A stretch of DNA of 64,000 nucleotides from an uncultured Erysipelotrichaceae bacterium (GCA_934725085.1 CAKVAL010000001.1:62001-126000), one strand, 5' to 3'. Numbered from the stretch's first letter, positions 16,306 to 25,693 are shown. The notes: generated from the letters alone by a model not told the origin. Program-made: numbers and translations.

Positions 16306-16602
16306 GTGGACATTGTGGATATAAAAGTAGATATTGAGAATAGAAAAGTGGACATTCAAGACAAAAAAGTGGACATTGAACAGTATCTAATGTTGGAAAA
16401 GGAAAATGTAAATTTAAAAGGTATTAGTATCCTAACTGTTTGTATACCATTAATCACTTAAATATTAGCTGAGGTTGTTAATGAAATTATGAAAGAAACA
16501 TCAACACTATCATTAGATTGTTCTGGTTCAATCATGTTAGGTTTGATGTTTGTAGTCTTATCAATTGTGTGTATATATGGTGCTGAAACAGTAAAAAAGT
16601 AG
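16306..16602 (+). pseudogene. Decayed small membrane-protein gene with KVDI repeats
   Basis: One reading frame from GTG 16306 to TAG 16602 spans 99 codons with an internal TAA at 16459-16461. The first half repeats a short coiled-coil-like unit four times (KVDI followed by VD, EN, QD, EQ), then reads a hydrophobic stretch GISILTVCIPLIT up to the stop; the frame continues with ILAEVVNEIMKETSTL and a second hydrophobic helix (IMLGLMFVVLSIVCIY). Together it looks like a coil followed by two transmembrane helices split by a nonsense mutation. No Shine-Dalgarno sequence precedes it. The halves (51 aa, and 37 aa from ATG 16489) could alternatively be separate small proteins. No family recognised. 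Confidence 0.6.
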
Positions 16603-16692
16603 AATAATGTCGCAAAGTATACCTAAAAAGTTAAGAATTTTGTCGCAAAATGGTATGTAAAACCTTGGAATTTTGTCGCAAAACTGTTGAAA
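16602..16692. repeat. 33-bp-period direct repeat with GTCGCAAA core
   Basis: GTCGCAAA occurs at 16609, 16642 and 16675, exactly 33 bp apart, each preceded by GAATTTT or GAATAAT so that a 15-base core is kept. The stretches between cores diverge. The array ends about 45 bp before the AAA ATPase start, so it may be an operator. Confidence 0.75.
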
Positions 16693-16736
16693 TAATCAAA
16701 ATTAGCGGTTAATATAAGGTTACAAGGAGAATCATT

Positions 16737-18101
16737 ATGTTATATAGAAAAGCTTACGATAGATTATTACAATGGAAACAAAATAAAAATAAAACAGCAT
16801 TATGTATTCAAGGTGCACGTCAAATAGGTAAGACTACAGTTGTGCGTGAATTTGGAAAGAATGAGTATAAATGTTTTGTAGAATTTAACTTTGTATCAGA
16901 TTTGGATGCTAGAAAAATATTTGATGGTAACTTAGATGCAAATACTATTATCGAAGGCATTACGGCTTTATCTATGAAACAATTGATTCCTGGTGATACT
17001 CTAATATTATTTGATGAAATTCAAGAATGTCCAAATGCTAGAACTGCAATCAAATTTTTAGTAGAAGATGGAAGATTTGATTATATAGAAACCGGTTCTT
17101 TATTAGGAGTTAAAAATAAAATTGTAAGATCTTTACCGGTTGGTTTTGAAGAATTATATACAATGTATCCAATGGATTTTGAGGAATTTATTTTAGCTAA
17201 CGGCCTTCAACAAAGTACCGTTGATAGTTTAAGAAAATCATATGAAGAAAAAACACCAATATTAGATGTAGTACATACCACTTTAACTAAATTGTTTAAC
17301 GCATATATTGTAGTTGGTGGTATGCCAAAGGTAGTTAAGACGTATATCGATACTCATGACATTACAAGAGTAATTGCTAGTCAAAATGAAATTATCGAAT
17401 TATATCGTCAAGATATCGCAAAATATGCAGATGCTAGTGATAGACCAAAAATTAGATCAATCTTTGATTCAATCCCATCTCAATTAAATGATAAAAATAG
17501 ACGTTTTATCATCAGCAGTCAAAAGACTAGCGCCAGGATGGAAAGATATGAAGATTCGTTTAATTGGTTATTGGATGCTGGTGTTGCAAATGCGTGTTTT
17601 AATGTAAGTGAACCAGTCGGGGCTTTAAAACTTAATGAAAAAAGAAACTTATTTAAACTGTATGCTGGAGATACAGGTCTTTTATGTGCTTTATCAATGG
17701 ATAACATCCAATTTAGTATTTTAAATAATGATTTAACTGTTAATATGGGAAGTATTCTAGAAAATGTTATGGCACAGATGTTTGTGGCAAATAATTATTC
17801 ACTTCACTATTTTGACACAAAGAAAATCGGTGAGATTGACTTTGTACTACAAAACGGTTCAAAAATAGACTTTGTGGAAATAAAATCAGGTAATGATTAT
17901 AAGAAACATCACACTCTAGATAGATTATTAGAGATAGAAGAATGGAAACCTGATAGTGCTATCGTTTTCTGTAAGGATAATGTTCAATGTATAGAAAAAA
18001 TAACATACTATCCTTGGTATATGGCGATGTTTCTTAAATCAGAATCCATAGAAAATATGACTTATAAGGTAGATTTAGACGTTTTAAACAGTCTCACTTA
18101 G
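16737..18101 (+). CDS. AAA ATPase with C-terminal DUF4143
   Basis: 454 aa. The N-terminal AAA_14 domain has Walker A GARQIGKT (26-33), Walker B LILFDEIQE (about 97-105) and a sensor-like YIETGSLLG. The C-terminal DUF4143 region contains GEIDFVLQ...KIDFVEIKSG, which resembles the D-(E/Q)xK core of PD-(D/E)XK nuclease folds. These proteins are common, often horizontally moved and of unknown function. AAGGAG precedes the ATG by 8 nt. The end overlaps the convergent PAS gene by 18 bp. The 33-bp repeats upstream may control it. Confidence 0.88.
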   Translation: MLYRKAYDRLLQWKQNKNKTALCIQGARQIGKTTVVREFGKNEYKCFVEFNFVSDLDARKIFDGNLDANTIIEGITALSMKQLIPGDTLILFDEIQECPNARTAIKFLVEDGRFDYIETGSLLGVKNKIVRSLPVGFEELYTMYPMDFEEFILANGLQQSTVDSLRKSYEEKTPILDVVHTTLTKLFNAYIVVGGMPKVVKTYIDTHDITRVIASQNEIIELYRQDIAKYADASDRPKIRSIFDSIPSQLNDKNRRFIISSQKTSARMERYEDSFNWLLDAGVANACFNVSEPVGALKLNEKRNLFKLYAGDTGLLCALSMDNIQFSILNNDLTVNMGSILENVMAQMFVANNYSLHYFDTKKIGEIDFVLQNGSKIDFVEIKSGNDYKKHHTLDRLLEIEEWKPDSAIVFCKDNVQCIEKITYYPWYMAMFLKSESIENMTYKVDLDVLNSLT

Positions 18102-19280
18102 AAGTCTTGAACACATAATTAGCTTATAACCCTGTTCATTAGTTAATCTGATGAACTTGATTTCATAATCTCTAATCTTATCTTCATTAGTTTTACACTT
18201 AAATTCATAAGTAAAAGTATTATGCTTAGAAAGGTTCATAACTAGATATTCAGGACTCATTATTTCTAAGAAATCAGGACATAATTCTTTATCGATATAG
18301 TTGTCATTAAAAATCTTGATTCTTTCATAATAAGTATTAACTTGAAGAGTCTTTTCTCTTACTTTATTTAAGAACTTATCGTTTTTATAAACTAAAGAAA
18401 CTAGATTATTTAATAAGTCAACTTTAAAGATACTCATATAATCACTGGCAATCGCATCGAAGATGGCATTATTTGTTTGAATACTGTTATATTCAGAAGT
18501 ATCAATCAAAGTTGTGATAAGTACCCTTTTGTCATCACTTAAAAAACTTGTAGTTCTAGCAATTACTTCTTTTTCATTTTCTTTACCATAATTTAATACT
18601 TCAGTATAATCAACACTACCATCATAGTTCTTAAGCCTATAAAGCTTAATAATAGTCTCTGGATCTGGCATGTAGGTATCTTTAGCTATTTCAAATAATT
18701 TATTTGTACAATCAATCTCATCTTCGCTAATGTTATATATTTCCCTAGCTTTCTTATTCAAATGAATCATCTTATGTTCAGGATAGGTATAAGCCATAAG
18801 ACCACATGACTCAGAATCTAATAAGTGTTTATAGAAGTTCTCTAATTCAATCTGCTTTTTCTTAAGGTTTACATTATCATCACTAATTTTATCGTTGTCT
18901 TCTAAAGTAACTAAATCAGTAACATTTTGGTGATAACCACCAATAACAATCTTATCTTTTCTATCAAAGTCTCTAGTACCACAACATCTAATGTAAATTT
19001 GCCCCATTATTGGATGATCATAACGATAAATTATTTCAGATGTATCACTTAATAATGTTTGTAAATAAAGTTTAAATAATTCTTTATCTAATTGACTTAC
19101 ATGCTCATCAAAGAATTCAAACTTTTCTTTTGGTGATAGATTTGAATCACAACCCGCTAATTCATCAAAACAATCATTGCCATATAAAAAGTATTCATCA
19201 TCATCAATTTCTAAGCGCCAAAGACTTACCCTGGCTACTTCAAAGAACTTTTGCATATCATCAAACATCAAATTTCCCAT
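18084..19280 (-). CDS. PAS-domain protein without a visible output domain
   Basis: 398 aa, soluble. It appears to hold two or three PAS-like segments: residues about 10-125 (LWRLEIDDDEYFLYGNDCFDELAG ... GYHQNVTDL), a second around 150-255 (GLMAYTYPEHKMIHLNKKAREIYNISEDEI) and a degenerate third (SDYMSIFKVDLLNNLVSLVYKN). Such PAS modules in this bacterial group usually precede a GGDEF or kinase domain; none is seen and the protein ends 80 or so residues after the last segment. Start ATG 19280 with AGGT upstream is preferred over TTG 19292. It runs against its neighbours and its promoter region is shared with the ABC operon. Confidence 0.6.
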   Translation of the reverse strand: MGNLMFDDMQKFFEVARVSLWRLEIDDDEYFLYGNDCFDELAGCDSNLSPKEKFEFFDEHVSQLDKELFKLYLQTLLSDTSEIIYRYDHPIMGQIYIRCCGTRDFDRKDKIVIGGYHQNVTDLVTLEDNDKISDDNVNLKKKQIELENFYKHLLDSESCGLMAYTYPEHKMIHLNKKAREIYNISEDEIDCTNKLFEIAKDTYMPDPETIIKLYRLKNYDGSVDYTEVLNYGKENEKEVIARTTSFLSDDKRVLITTLIDTSEYNSIQTNNAIFDAIASDYMSIFKVDLLNNLVSLVYKNDKFLNKVREKTLQVNTYYERIKIFNDNYIDKELCPDFLEIMSPEYLVMNLSKHNTFTYEFKCKTNEDKIRDYEIKFIRLTNEQGYKLIMCSRLLSETV

Positions 19281-19325
19281 ATAATACCTCAAAATATAAC
19301 CTTATTATAATTTTAAAAATAATTA

Positions 19326-19353
19326 TTGACAATACAAAAGATAAAACTATAAT
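19326..19353 (+). promoter_or_regulatory. Promoter of the ABC-lipoprotein operon
   Basis: Consensus TTGACA (19326-19331) and TATAAT (19348-19353) with 16-bp spacing. The predicted start falls at the first base of the operator that follows. Confidence 0.88.
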
Positions 19354-19356
19354 GTA

Positions 19357-19390
19357 GTTAGCTAAAGCTAACCAATTAGTTATAGCTAAC
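19357..19390 (+). promoter_or_regulatory. Tandem operator, TetR/MarR-like dyads
   Basis: GTTAGCTAAAGCTAAC (19357-19372) is a perfect dyad with 7-bp arms, and a partial second copy GTTATAGCTAAC lies at 19379-19390. Both sit between the promoter and the RBS (GGGGG at about 19392). A repressor of the TetR or MarR kind is the natural reader but none is encoded in this window. Confidence 0.75.
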
Positions 19391-19400
19391 AGGGGGATTT

Positions 19401-20099
19401 ATGTTTTTAGAAGTAAAAGATTTAAATAAAGGCTTTGGTGATAAGACAAATCGTATTGAAGTATTAAAGAATTTATCACTAAATGTCGAAAAAGGAGAAT
19501 TTTGTGTTTTACTTGGACCATCAGGAAGTGGTAAATCTACCCTCTTAAATATTTTGGGTGGCATTGATTATCCTGATAGCGGCGAAGTAAAAATTAATGG
19601 CGAAAAGATGAACTCATTAAACAGTAAGAAACTAACTATGTTTAGAAGAAATCATCTTGGTTATGTCTTTCAAATGTATAATTTAATTCCTGATTTAACA
19701 GTTAGAGAAAATATTGAAGTTGGTGCTTATCTTTCAAAGAAACCCTTAAATCTAGATGAATTAATTGAAACCTTAGGTTTAAAAGAACATCAAGATAAAC
19801 TGCCAAGTCAATTATCTGGTGGTCAGCAACAACGTACTTCAATCGGAAGAGCTATTATAAAAAATCCCGATATCTTGTTATGCGATGAACCAACAGGAGC
19901 TCTTGACTATAATACCAGTAAAGAAATATTAAAGCTAATTGAAAAAGTAAATCAAAAATATGGCTCAACAGTAATTATGGTTACTCATAATGATGCGATT
20001 AAATATATGGCTGATCGTGTTGTTAGATTAAGAGATGGTCAAATTTTAAAAAATTATTTAAATGATAAGAAAGTAAAGGCTGAGGATTTGGAGTGGTAA
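19401..20099 (+). CDS. ABC transporter ATPase, LolD/MacB family
   Basis: 232 aa. Walker A GPSGSGKS (39-46), signature LSGGQQQR, Walker B ILLCDEPTGALD and the H-loop TVIMVTHND are all intact. The family energises FtsX-type permeases that export lipoproteins or peptides or act as antibiotic sensors (BceA-like). RBS GGGGG before ATG. The permease gene follows after 1 nt. Confidence 0.94.
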   Translation: MFLEVKDLNKGFGDKTNRIEVLKNLSLNVEKGEFCVLLGPSGSGKSTLLNILGGIDYPDSGEVKINGEKMNSLNSKKLTMFRRNHLGYVFQMYNLIPDLTVRENIEVGAYLSKKPLNLDELIETLGLKEHQDKLPSQLSGGQQQRTSIGRAIIKNPDILLCDEPTGALDYNTSKEILKLIEKVNQKYGSTVIMVTHNDAIKYMADRVVRLRDGQILKNYLNDKKVKAEDLEW

Positions 20100-20100
20100 T

Positions 20101-22398
20101 ATGAAAAATCCATTAAATAATCGTTTTAAGAGACAACTTAAAAATGATTTTGCGAAATATTTAGTTATCTTTCTATTGATAGTAATTATGGTGGCCTTAA
20201 CATCGGGTTTTCAAGCCGCCAACAATTCGGTTGTTAAGACTATCCACAATAATGAAGTCCTTCTTAAACAACAGTCAGGATATTTTGAGACTAAAAAGAA
20301 ATTAAATAAAGCACAGATTGATTTGTTTGAAAAGGAAGCAAATTTAAAAGTCTATGAAGAATTCTATAAAGAAGAAAGTATCGATAATGATACAACTTTT
20401 CGCTTTTATAAAGTAAGAAATGAAGTTGATTTACAAGAAATATTGGAAGGTAGACTTCCTGAAAACGCTAATGAATTAGCTATTGAGAGACTATATGCAA
20501 CTAATAATAATCTGGATATCAATGATGAGCTTACTTATAAAGGTATAACTTATAAGATAGTTGGTAAGGTATCTTTGGTTGATTATAGTTGTCTATTTAA
20601 GAGTAATAGTGACATGATGCTAAATGCGATTACTTTTGGAGTTGGTTTGGTTACTGATGATGGTTTTAATCGTATCAATAAAGAAGATTGTAAGTATCGT
20701 TATGCCTATGTATTTGATGGTGAAACATTAGATGATGAATTCAAAGATATTTTACTTGCGAATTCACAATTAGAAGAATTTGTACCTAGAGAAGAAAATA
20801 AGAGCATTACTTTTGTCTTAGAAGATGCTGAGGGTGATAGTGCTTCGATGTATATTTTCTTATATCTAATGATGATTATGACAGCCTATATCTTTTCTAT
20901 TATTATCATCAATATGATCCAAAAGGATGCGACGGTTATAGGTACTTTAAAGGCTAGCGGTTATAGTGATTGTGAATTGATATTGCATTTTATGTTTATG
21001 CCAAGCCTTATTACTATCTTAGCAGTGATTGTTGGTAATATTCTTGGTTACACCTTTGTATTAAACGCAATGAAATCTGTTTATTATAACAATTATTCTC
21101 TAGCTTCTTTCCATACTTATTTTCAAGTAGATACTTTCATCAATGTGTCTTTAATTCCAATGCTAATTATGTTTATTATTAATTATCTAATTCTTAAGAA
21201 GACATTGAAACTAAGTCCTCTAAAATTTTTAAGAAAAGATTTAAGTAAACATAGACAAAGAAGAGCGATAAAACTAAATCATCATATTCCCTTCTTTAGT
21301 CGTTTTAGAACCCGCATTATCTTACAAAATAAGAATGCATATTTAACTTTGATTGTAGGAATTATTTTTGCGAACTTGTTGTTGTTCTTTGGATTAGCAT
21401 TTCCACAAGTATTAAGTGATTATGTTGGTATTGCCAGCGAGGGCATCATTGCACCATATCAGACAATATTAGATATGCCTATATCTTTAAGTGATTCTAG
21501 TCATAAGTTAGAGGCTAGTATCAACTTGTTGAATTTTGCGGCTAATGTGGAAACTGATAACGAATCTGCTGAGAAGTTTTCATATTATGAACTTAAATAT
21601 ACAAGTGGTGATTATAAGGAAGATGATGTAGCTTTATATGGCATTAATAAAAATAGTTCTTATTTTAAATATGATTTAAAGAGTGATGATTGTTATATAT
21701 CAAAAGGTCTACACAATAAGTATGGTTACAATATTGGTGACTATATCACCTTACATGAGGCTTATAAGGAAGATACTTATACTTTTAAGATTACGGGTAT
21801 TACTGATAATAATGCATCCTTAGAGTTGTATCTAAATAGAGATACTTTAAATGATATTTTCGAGCTTGGTGATGATACTTTTGTAGGATATTTCTCAAGT
21901 TCTCCGATTACAGATATAGATGAGAATTATATAGGACAGGTGATTACAGCTAGTACGATGGCTTCTATTTCAACTCAATTATTATCATCAATGGGATCAA
22001 TGATGAATCTTTTCTGTTATTTTGCGATTGTAGTGTTTGTGATAGTTTTATATTTATTGTCTAAGTTAATAATTGAAAGAAATACCTTATCTATTTCGAT
22101 GTCTAAGATACTAGGTTATACCAATAAAGAAATCGCAAGATTGTATATTATTTCGACTACCATTGTAGTTATCTTTGCCTCTTTAATCTCGATACCAATA
22201 TGTTATAAACCGCTGCTTGTAATGTTTTATGAGATGTTATATACGCAAATGTCTGGTTGGATTCCTTTTATTATAGATAAGGGAATTGGAGTGAAGATGG
22301 TGTTTATGAATATAGTAGTTTATATGTTTGTATCTATTTTTGAATATAGAAGAATTAATAAAGTGCCAATGGATGAGGCACTAAAAAACGTGGAGTAG
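20101..22398 (+). CDS. FtsX-type ABC permease
   Basis: 765 aa. A transmembrane helix at about 18-40 is followed by an extracellular domain, then helices in residues about 255-365 (YIFLYLMMIMTAYIFSIIIINMI onward, first FtsX domain), another extracellular part and a final helix group around 635-750. This double-FtsX layout matches MacB/YknZ-like or BceB-like permeases. It pairs with the ATPase upstream; the lipoprotein downstream is a likely partner. Substrate unknown. Confidence 0.88.
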   Translation: MKNPLNNRFKRQLKNDFAKYLVIFLLIVIMVALTSGFQAANNSVVKTIHNNEVLLKQQSGYFETKKKLNKAQIDLFEKEANLKVYEEFYKEESIDNDTTFRFYKVRNEVDLQEILEGRLPENANELAIERLYATNNNLDINDELTYKGITYKIVGKVSLVDYSCLFKSNSDMMLNAITFGVGLVTDDGFNRINKEDCKYRYAYVFDGETLDDEFKDILLANSQLEEFVPREENKSITFVLEDAEGDSASMYIFLYLMMIMTAYIFSIIIINMIQKDATVIGTLKASGYSDCELILHFMFMPSLITILAVIVGNILGYTFVLNAMKSVYYNNYSLASFHTYFQVDTFINVSLIPMLIMFIINYLILKKTLKLSPLKFLRKDLSKHRQRRAIKLNHHIPFFSRFRTRIILQNKNAYLTLIVGIIFANLLLFFGLAFPQVLSDYVGIASEGIIAPYQTILDMPISLSDSSHKLEASINLLNFAANVETDNESAEKFSYYELKYTSGDYKEDDVALYGINKNSSYFKYDLKSDDCYISKGLHNKYGYNIGDYITLHEAYKEDTYTFKITGITDNNASLELYLNRDTLNDIFELGDDTFVGYFSSSPITDIDENYIGQVITASTMASISTQLLSSMGSMMNLFCYFAIVVFVIVLYLLSKLIIERNTLSISMSKILGYTNKEIARLYIISTTIVVIFASLISIPICYKPLLVMFYEMLYTQMSGWIPFIIDKGIGVKMVFMNIVVYMFVSIFEYRRINKVPMDEALKNVE

Positions 22399-22402
22399 TA
22401 TT

Positions 22403-24064
22403 ATGAAAAAGTTACTTGTGTTAATGATGATAGTTGTTTTAAGTGCTTGTAGTGGTGAAAAAGAAGTTGTTGTAAAAAGTGGTCTTAATGAAGAATATGT
22501 AGAAGATAAGCAAGATTATAAGTATAAGGCATCTGATTTAAAAACTGACAAGGTTGAGGTTGTTTATGTGACTAGTGATGCTTATGGTGAGATTAAAAAC
22601 ATTGAAGTTGAGACTACTTTAAAGGCTAAGGAAGATGGTGAACTTAAGGATGTTAATGTCTTAAATAATGTGATTAATACTAGTGGTGATGAAGATCATG
22701 ATGTTGAAGATGATACTTTGGTGTTTGAGAATCATGGCAGTGATATTACTTATAAAGGAAATATTAATAAAGACTTACCAGTTAATGTTAAGTTGACTTA
22801 TTATCTTGATGATAAGGAAGTAATGGTAGAAGATTTAGCACATAAATCAGGTCGTTTAAAGATAGTGGTTGATTATATTAATAATACAAAGGTTCCTTTT
22901 CTATGTTTAACTACGATGGTGCTTAGCGATAGGTTTTCTAATATCAAAGTTGAAAATGGTAAGTTATTAAGTCTAGGCGATACCAAGATGGCAGTGTTGT
23001 ATGGGGAACCTGGTCTTAAAGATAGTTTAATGTTATATAAGGTAGATACTTTTGATGATATTAAATTGAATGATAGTGCTTATATAGAAGCTGATGTTGA
23101 AGATTTTACTTTGGATTATACAGCTACTATTGTTTCTAATGGCTTGTTTAAAGAGATTGAGGATGATGATTTAAATAAGTTAAGTTCTTCTTTAAATGAT
23201 TTGAGTGATTTGAATGAAAAGATTGATGATATTAAGGATGCTTCTAAAAAGTTAAAGGATGAGGGCAATAATCTAAAAGATGGAGTTAATAAGTTAAATG
23301 ATGCGATTAATGGTTTGGATAAGGGAATAAGTAAATATAATGATAATATTTCTCAAATTGGTTCAATGATTGATGGTATTTCCTTATTAGCAACTTCTCT
23401 TGATGACTTATTAAAGGATGCTAATGTTTCAAATTTAAAAGACAACGTTAATATGTGTGCAAGTATCTTGGATTCAATTGAAGTTAATTTAAATCTAATT
23501 ATAAGTATTAAGAATGATGTTGATTCTAATAATGAAAACATTGATAAGATTGATGTGAATCAAATAAATGACGAGGAAACTAAGAATGCAATATTGGCTT
23601 TAAAGAAGATTGATTTAAGTGGTGTTGATCTAGAAAAGCTTAACGATATAAAGAACGATATTAATGATATTAAAAATGATTTAAGTAGCTTTAATACTTT
23701 AAATGTTGATACTACAACTATAAAAGAAGAATGCGTTGGATTAAGTTCTAATAAGGAATTGTTAGTTGGTGGCATGAATGGGATAGCTAATGGTAGTTCA
23801 TCTCTAAAGTCGGTAATTAATAAGTTAAATGAGAATATGCCTAATATGACAAAGGCAATAAGTGAATTTAGTGATAAGATGAACGAAGCAATCGATGATT
23901 CTTCTGATGATTTAAATAAGTTTTCTGGTACTGATATGAAGAATATTGTGAATAATATTAAGATGTTAAAGAATAATGATAAGGATTATGATACTTTTGT
24001 AGGGAAGCTTGATGGTATGACAAGTAGTGTTAGTTTTATTATTGAGACAGCTGAGATTAAATAA
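22403..24064 (+). CDS. Coiled-coil lipoprotein, partner of the ABC transporter
   Basis: 553 aa with a lipoprotein signal (MKKLLVLMMIVVLSAC; lipobox LSAC, Cys16). After a beta-rich region the sequence becomes a long run of Leu/Asn/Asp/Lys heptads (residues about 255-540, for example LNDLSDLNEKIDDIKDASKK) interrupted by short hydrophobic patches, like the coil of YhgE/Pip-type proteins and some periplasmic adaptor proteins. Third gene of the operon, 4 nt after the permease. A role in coupling the permease to substrate across the envelope is inference. A terminator follows at 24116. Confidence 0.8.
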   Translation: MKKLLVLMMIVVLSACSGEKEVVVKSGLNEEYVEDKQDYKYKASDLKTDKVEVVYVTSDAYGEIKNIEVETTLKAKEDGELKDVNVLNNVINTSGDEDHDVEDDTLVFENHGSDITYKGNINKDLPVNVKLTYYLDDKEVMVEDLAHKSGRLKIVVDYINNTKVPFLCLTTMVLSDRFSNIKVENGKLLSLGDTKMAVLYGEPGLKDSLMLYKVDTFDDIKLNDSAYIEADVEDFTLDYTATIVSNGLFKEIEDDDLNKLSSSLNDLSDLNEKIDDIKDASKKLKDEGNNLKDGVNKLNDAINGLDKGISKYNDNISQIGSMIDGISLLATSLDDLLKDANVSNLKDNVNMCASILDSIEVNLNLIISIKNDVDSNNENIDKIDVNQINDEETKNAILALKKIDLSGVDLEKLNDIKNDINDIKNDLSSFNTLNVDTTTIKEECVGLSSNKELLVGGMNGIANGSSSLKSVINKLNENMPNMTKAISEFSDKMNEAIDDSSDDLNKFSGTDMKNIVNNIKMLKNNDKDYDTFVGKLDGMTSSVSFIIETAEIK

Positions 24065-24115
24065 GATGTATGTTATTTAGGCAACTATAACCTAATTGTC
24101 TTGTGTGTTTTATGG

Positions 24116-24155
24116 ATATGAGCTACTTCTATATAGAGGCAGCTCATATTTTTTA
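24116..24155. terminator. Bidirectional intrinsic terminator
   Basis: ATATGAGCT (24116-24124) pairs with AGCTCATAT (24141-24149), and the inner bases extend the helix with one mismatch over an ATAT loop. A T run follows (24150-24154). It separates the ABC operon from the convergent AlbA_2 gene. Confidence 0.85.
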
Positions 24156-24169
24156 ATACATATAATAAA

Positions 24170-24188
24170 ATGGCTATTTCTAGTCACA
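24170..24188. repeat. Flanking hairpin element, copy 1
   Basis: TGGCTATTTCTAGTCACA closely matches TGGCTATCTCTAGCCACA at 25870-25887, on the same strand. The two bracket the AlbA_2 gene. Confidence 0.5.
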
Positions 24189-24235
24189 TATTATTTATAG
24201 ACCATCAATATAAGAGCTTGTATGTTAGAGTTGGT

Positions 24236-25684
24236 TTAATTAGCTTTCAGTTTCTTTTTATTGTTTTCATCCAAAACATAAAATACTCTTTTTTGTCTAA
24301 TTAGACTGTTTACGGTATCCCTAAGTTTAGCGCTTATTCCCTTATAACCCATCTTAATAGCTAATTCAGTTAAAGAAAGATGTTCTTTTCTTAATAAATC
24401 TATAATTCTGTCTTCATAAGAATTGCCTTTTTTGGTCAAAAAGCTTTCATGAACTGGAATAACAACAGACAAATATCTTCTTTCCTCATCCATAATGAAT
24501 TTAAGATTGCCTGATCCGTTTTCTTTTAAAGCTTTTTTAGCATTTGGAAAACCTGTGTTTCTTCCCTCTATTAGTCTTAATTCTTTTAAGAAATCACCAA
24601 TCCTACGGTTTCGATACATCATCGATCTTATTTCGCCTTTTTCGATATCTTTATTACTGATACTTCTGTCAAAACCAGGGAAACTGGTTATTTCTATAGA
24701 TTCATTAGTAATTCTTACTGTGATTGGTTCGTTTATTTGATAAGAACGATGATACACGGCGTTAGATAGAATCTCTTCTATTGCCCTATATGGATAATTA
24801 GAAATACGAACAGCCTCTGCTTGGTCTTCAACTTTTATCGTTAATTGCTTTATAACATAGTTATTAATATATGCTAGAGCATCTTTTAATTGTCTTTGTA
24901 TAGGACCTTTAAATACTTTCTCAACCATATTTGTTCCAGTAGGATCTGGAATATCAACCACTTCTATTCGTGCATATCTAAAATATTTCTCAATGTTTTC
25001 AGAAAACATCAATAAGCCAACATTTAAAGGCTTAATGCGCTCAACAGGACCACCTACAATTTGTAAATCTTTAGCCAAGTTTAGGGTATCCATTTCTTTA
25101 GATCTTTCATATAAAGAACTATTTATTTCTTTAAGGTGTTCCCTCATTAGACCTAAATCTAAATCATCTATTTCGGCTAATAAATTAGGTCTATCATCAA
25201 AAGGAATATTGCTAGAAACATAAAATAATTCCTTCTCTTCATCATTAGAAGCGATTACACTACTAGAAAATTTTCTTATATAGTAATACTTGTTAGATCC
25301 CTTAATAGTTACATCCTTAGGTGCTTTATAAGGTCTACCATAACCTCCTTGACACCAAATAACAATTACATACTTATCATCTACTAAACAAGGCTCTACT
25401 ACTGGCTCATATAAAGGCTCTATATAATGACACTTTTCTCTTAATTTCTTTAAAACATTATCAATTTCATTTATATCAACGCCTTTTAATGGATATACTG
25501 GATGACCATTTTCTTCCTTCACTCCAATAACTATATAACCACCACCAATATTATCAATATCATTCGCAAAAGCACATATAGTTCTAATAATGGTTGCAGG
25601 ATTATAACTTTCCTTAAACTCTACTCTATTAGACTCAACAACGTTTTGATTAATTAATTCTTTAATATTAACTGGAATTGCCAT
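24236..25684 (-). CDS. AlbA_2 / HATPase_c_4 ATP-binding transcriptional regulator
   Basis: 482 aa. The N-terminal AlbA_2 (Schlafen-like, putative DNA-binding) domain has RVEFKESYNPATIIRTICAF and GGGYIVIGVKEENG (residues about 18-60). The central and C-terminal part carries the ATPase-like YPYRAIEEILSNAVYHRSYQ and the conserved RNRRIGDFLKELRLIEGRNTGFPNAKKAL, ending in a winged-helix-like segment (DRIIDLLRKEHLSLTELAIKMGY). Start ATG 25684 follows GAGGTG. The upstream 23-bp array overlaps the RBS and suggests autoregulation. It is the intact counterpart of the broken gene at 146-1732. Confidence 0.87.
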   Translation of the reverse strand: MAIPVNIKELINQNVVESNRVEFKESYNPATIIRTICAFANDIDNIGGGYIVIGVKEENGHPVYPLKGVDINEIDNVLKKLREKCHYIEPLYEPVVEPCLVDDKYVIVIWCQGGYGRPYKAPKDVTIKGSNKYYYIRKFSSSVIASNDEEKELFYVSSNIPFDDRPNLLAEIDDLDLGLMREHLKEINSSLYERSKEMDTLNLAKDLQIVGGPVERIKPLNVGLLMFSENIEKYFRYARIEVVDIPDPTGTNMVEKVFKGPIQRQLKDALAYINNYVIKQLTIKVEDQAEAVRISNYPYRAIEEILSNAVYHRSYQINEPITVRITNESIEITSFPGFDRSISNKDIEKGEIRSMMYRNRRIGDFLKELRLIEGRNTGFPNAKKALKENGSGNLKFIMDEERRYLSVVIPVHESFLTKKGNSYEDRIIDLLRKEHLSLTELAIKMGYKGISAKLRDTVNSLIRQKRVFYVLDENNKKKLKAN

Positions 25685-25693
25685 ATACTCACC

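Noticed and set aside
16602..16692. Possible CRISPR array from the 33-bp period
   Set aside because: Only three partial repeats with an 8-15 base core; spacers are not uniform unique inserts and no cas genes are near.
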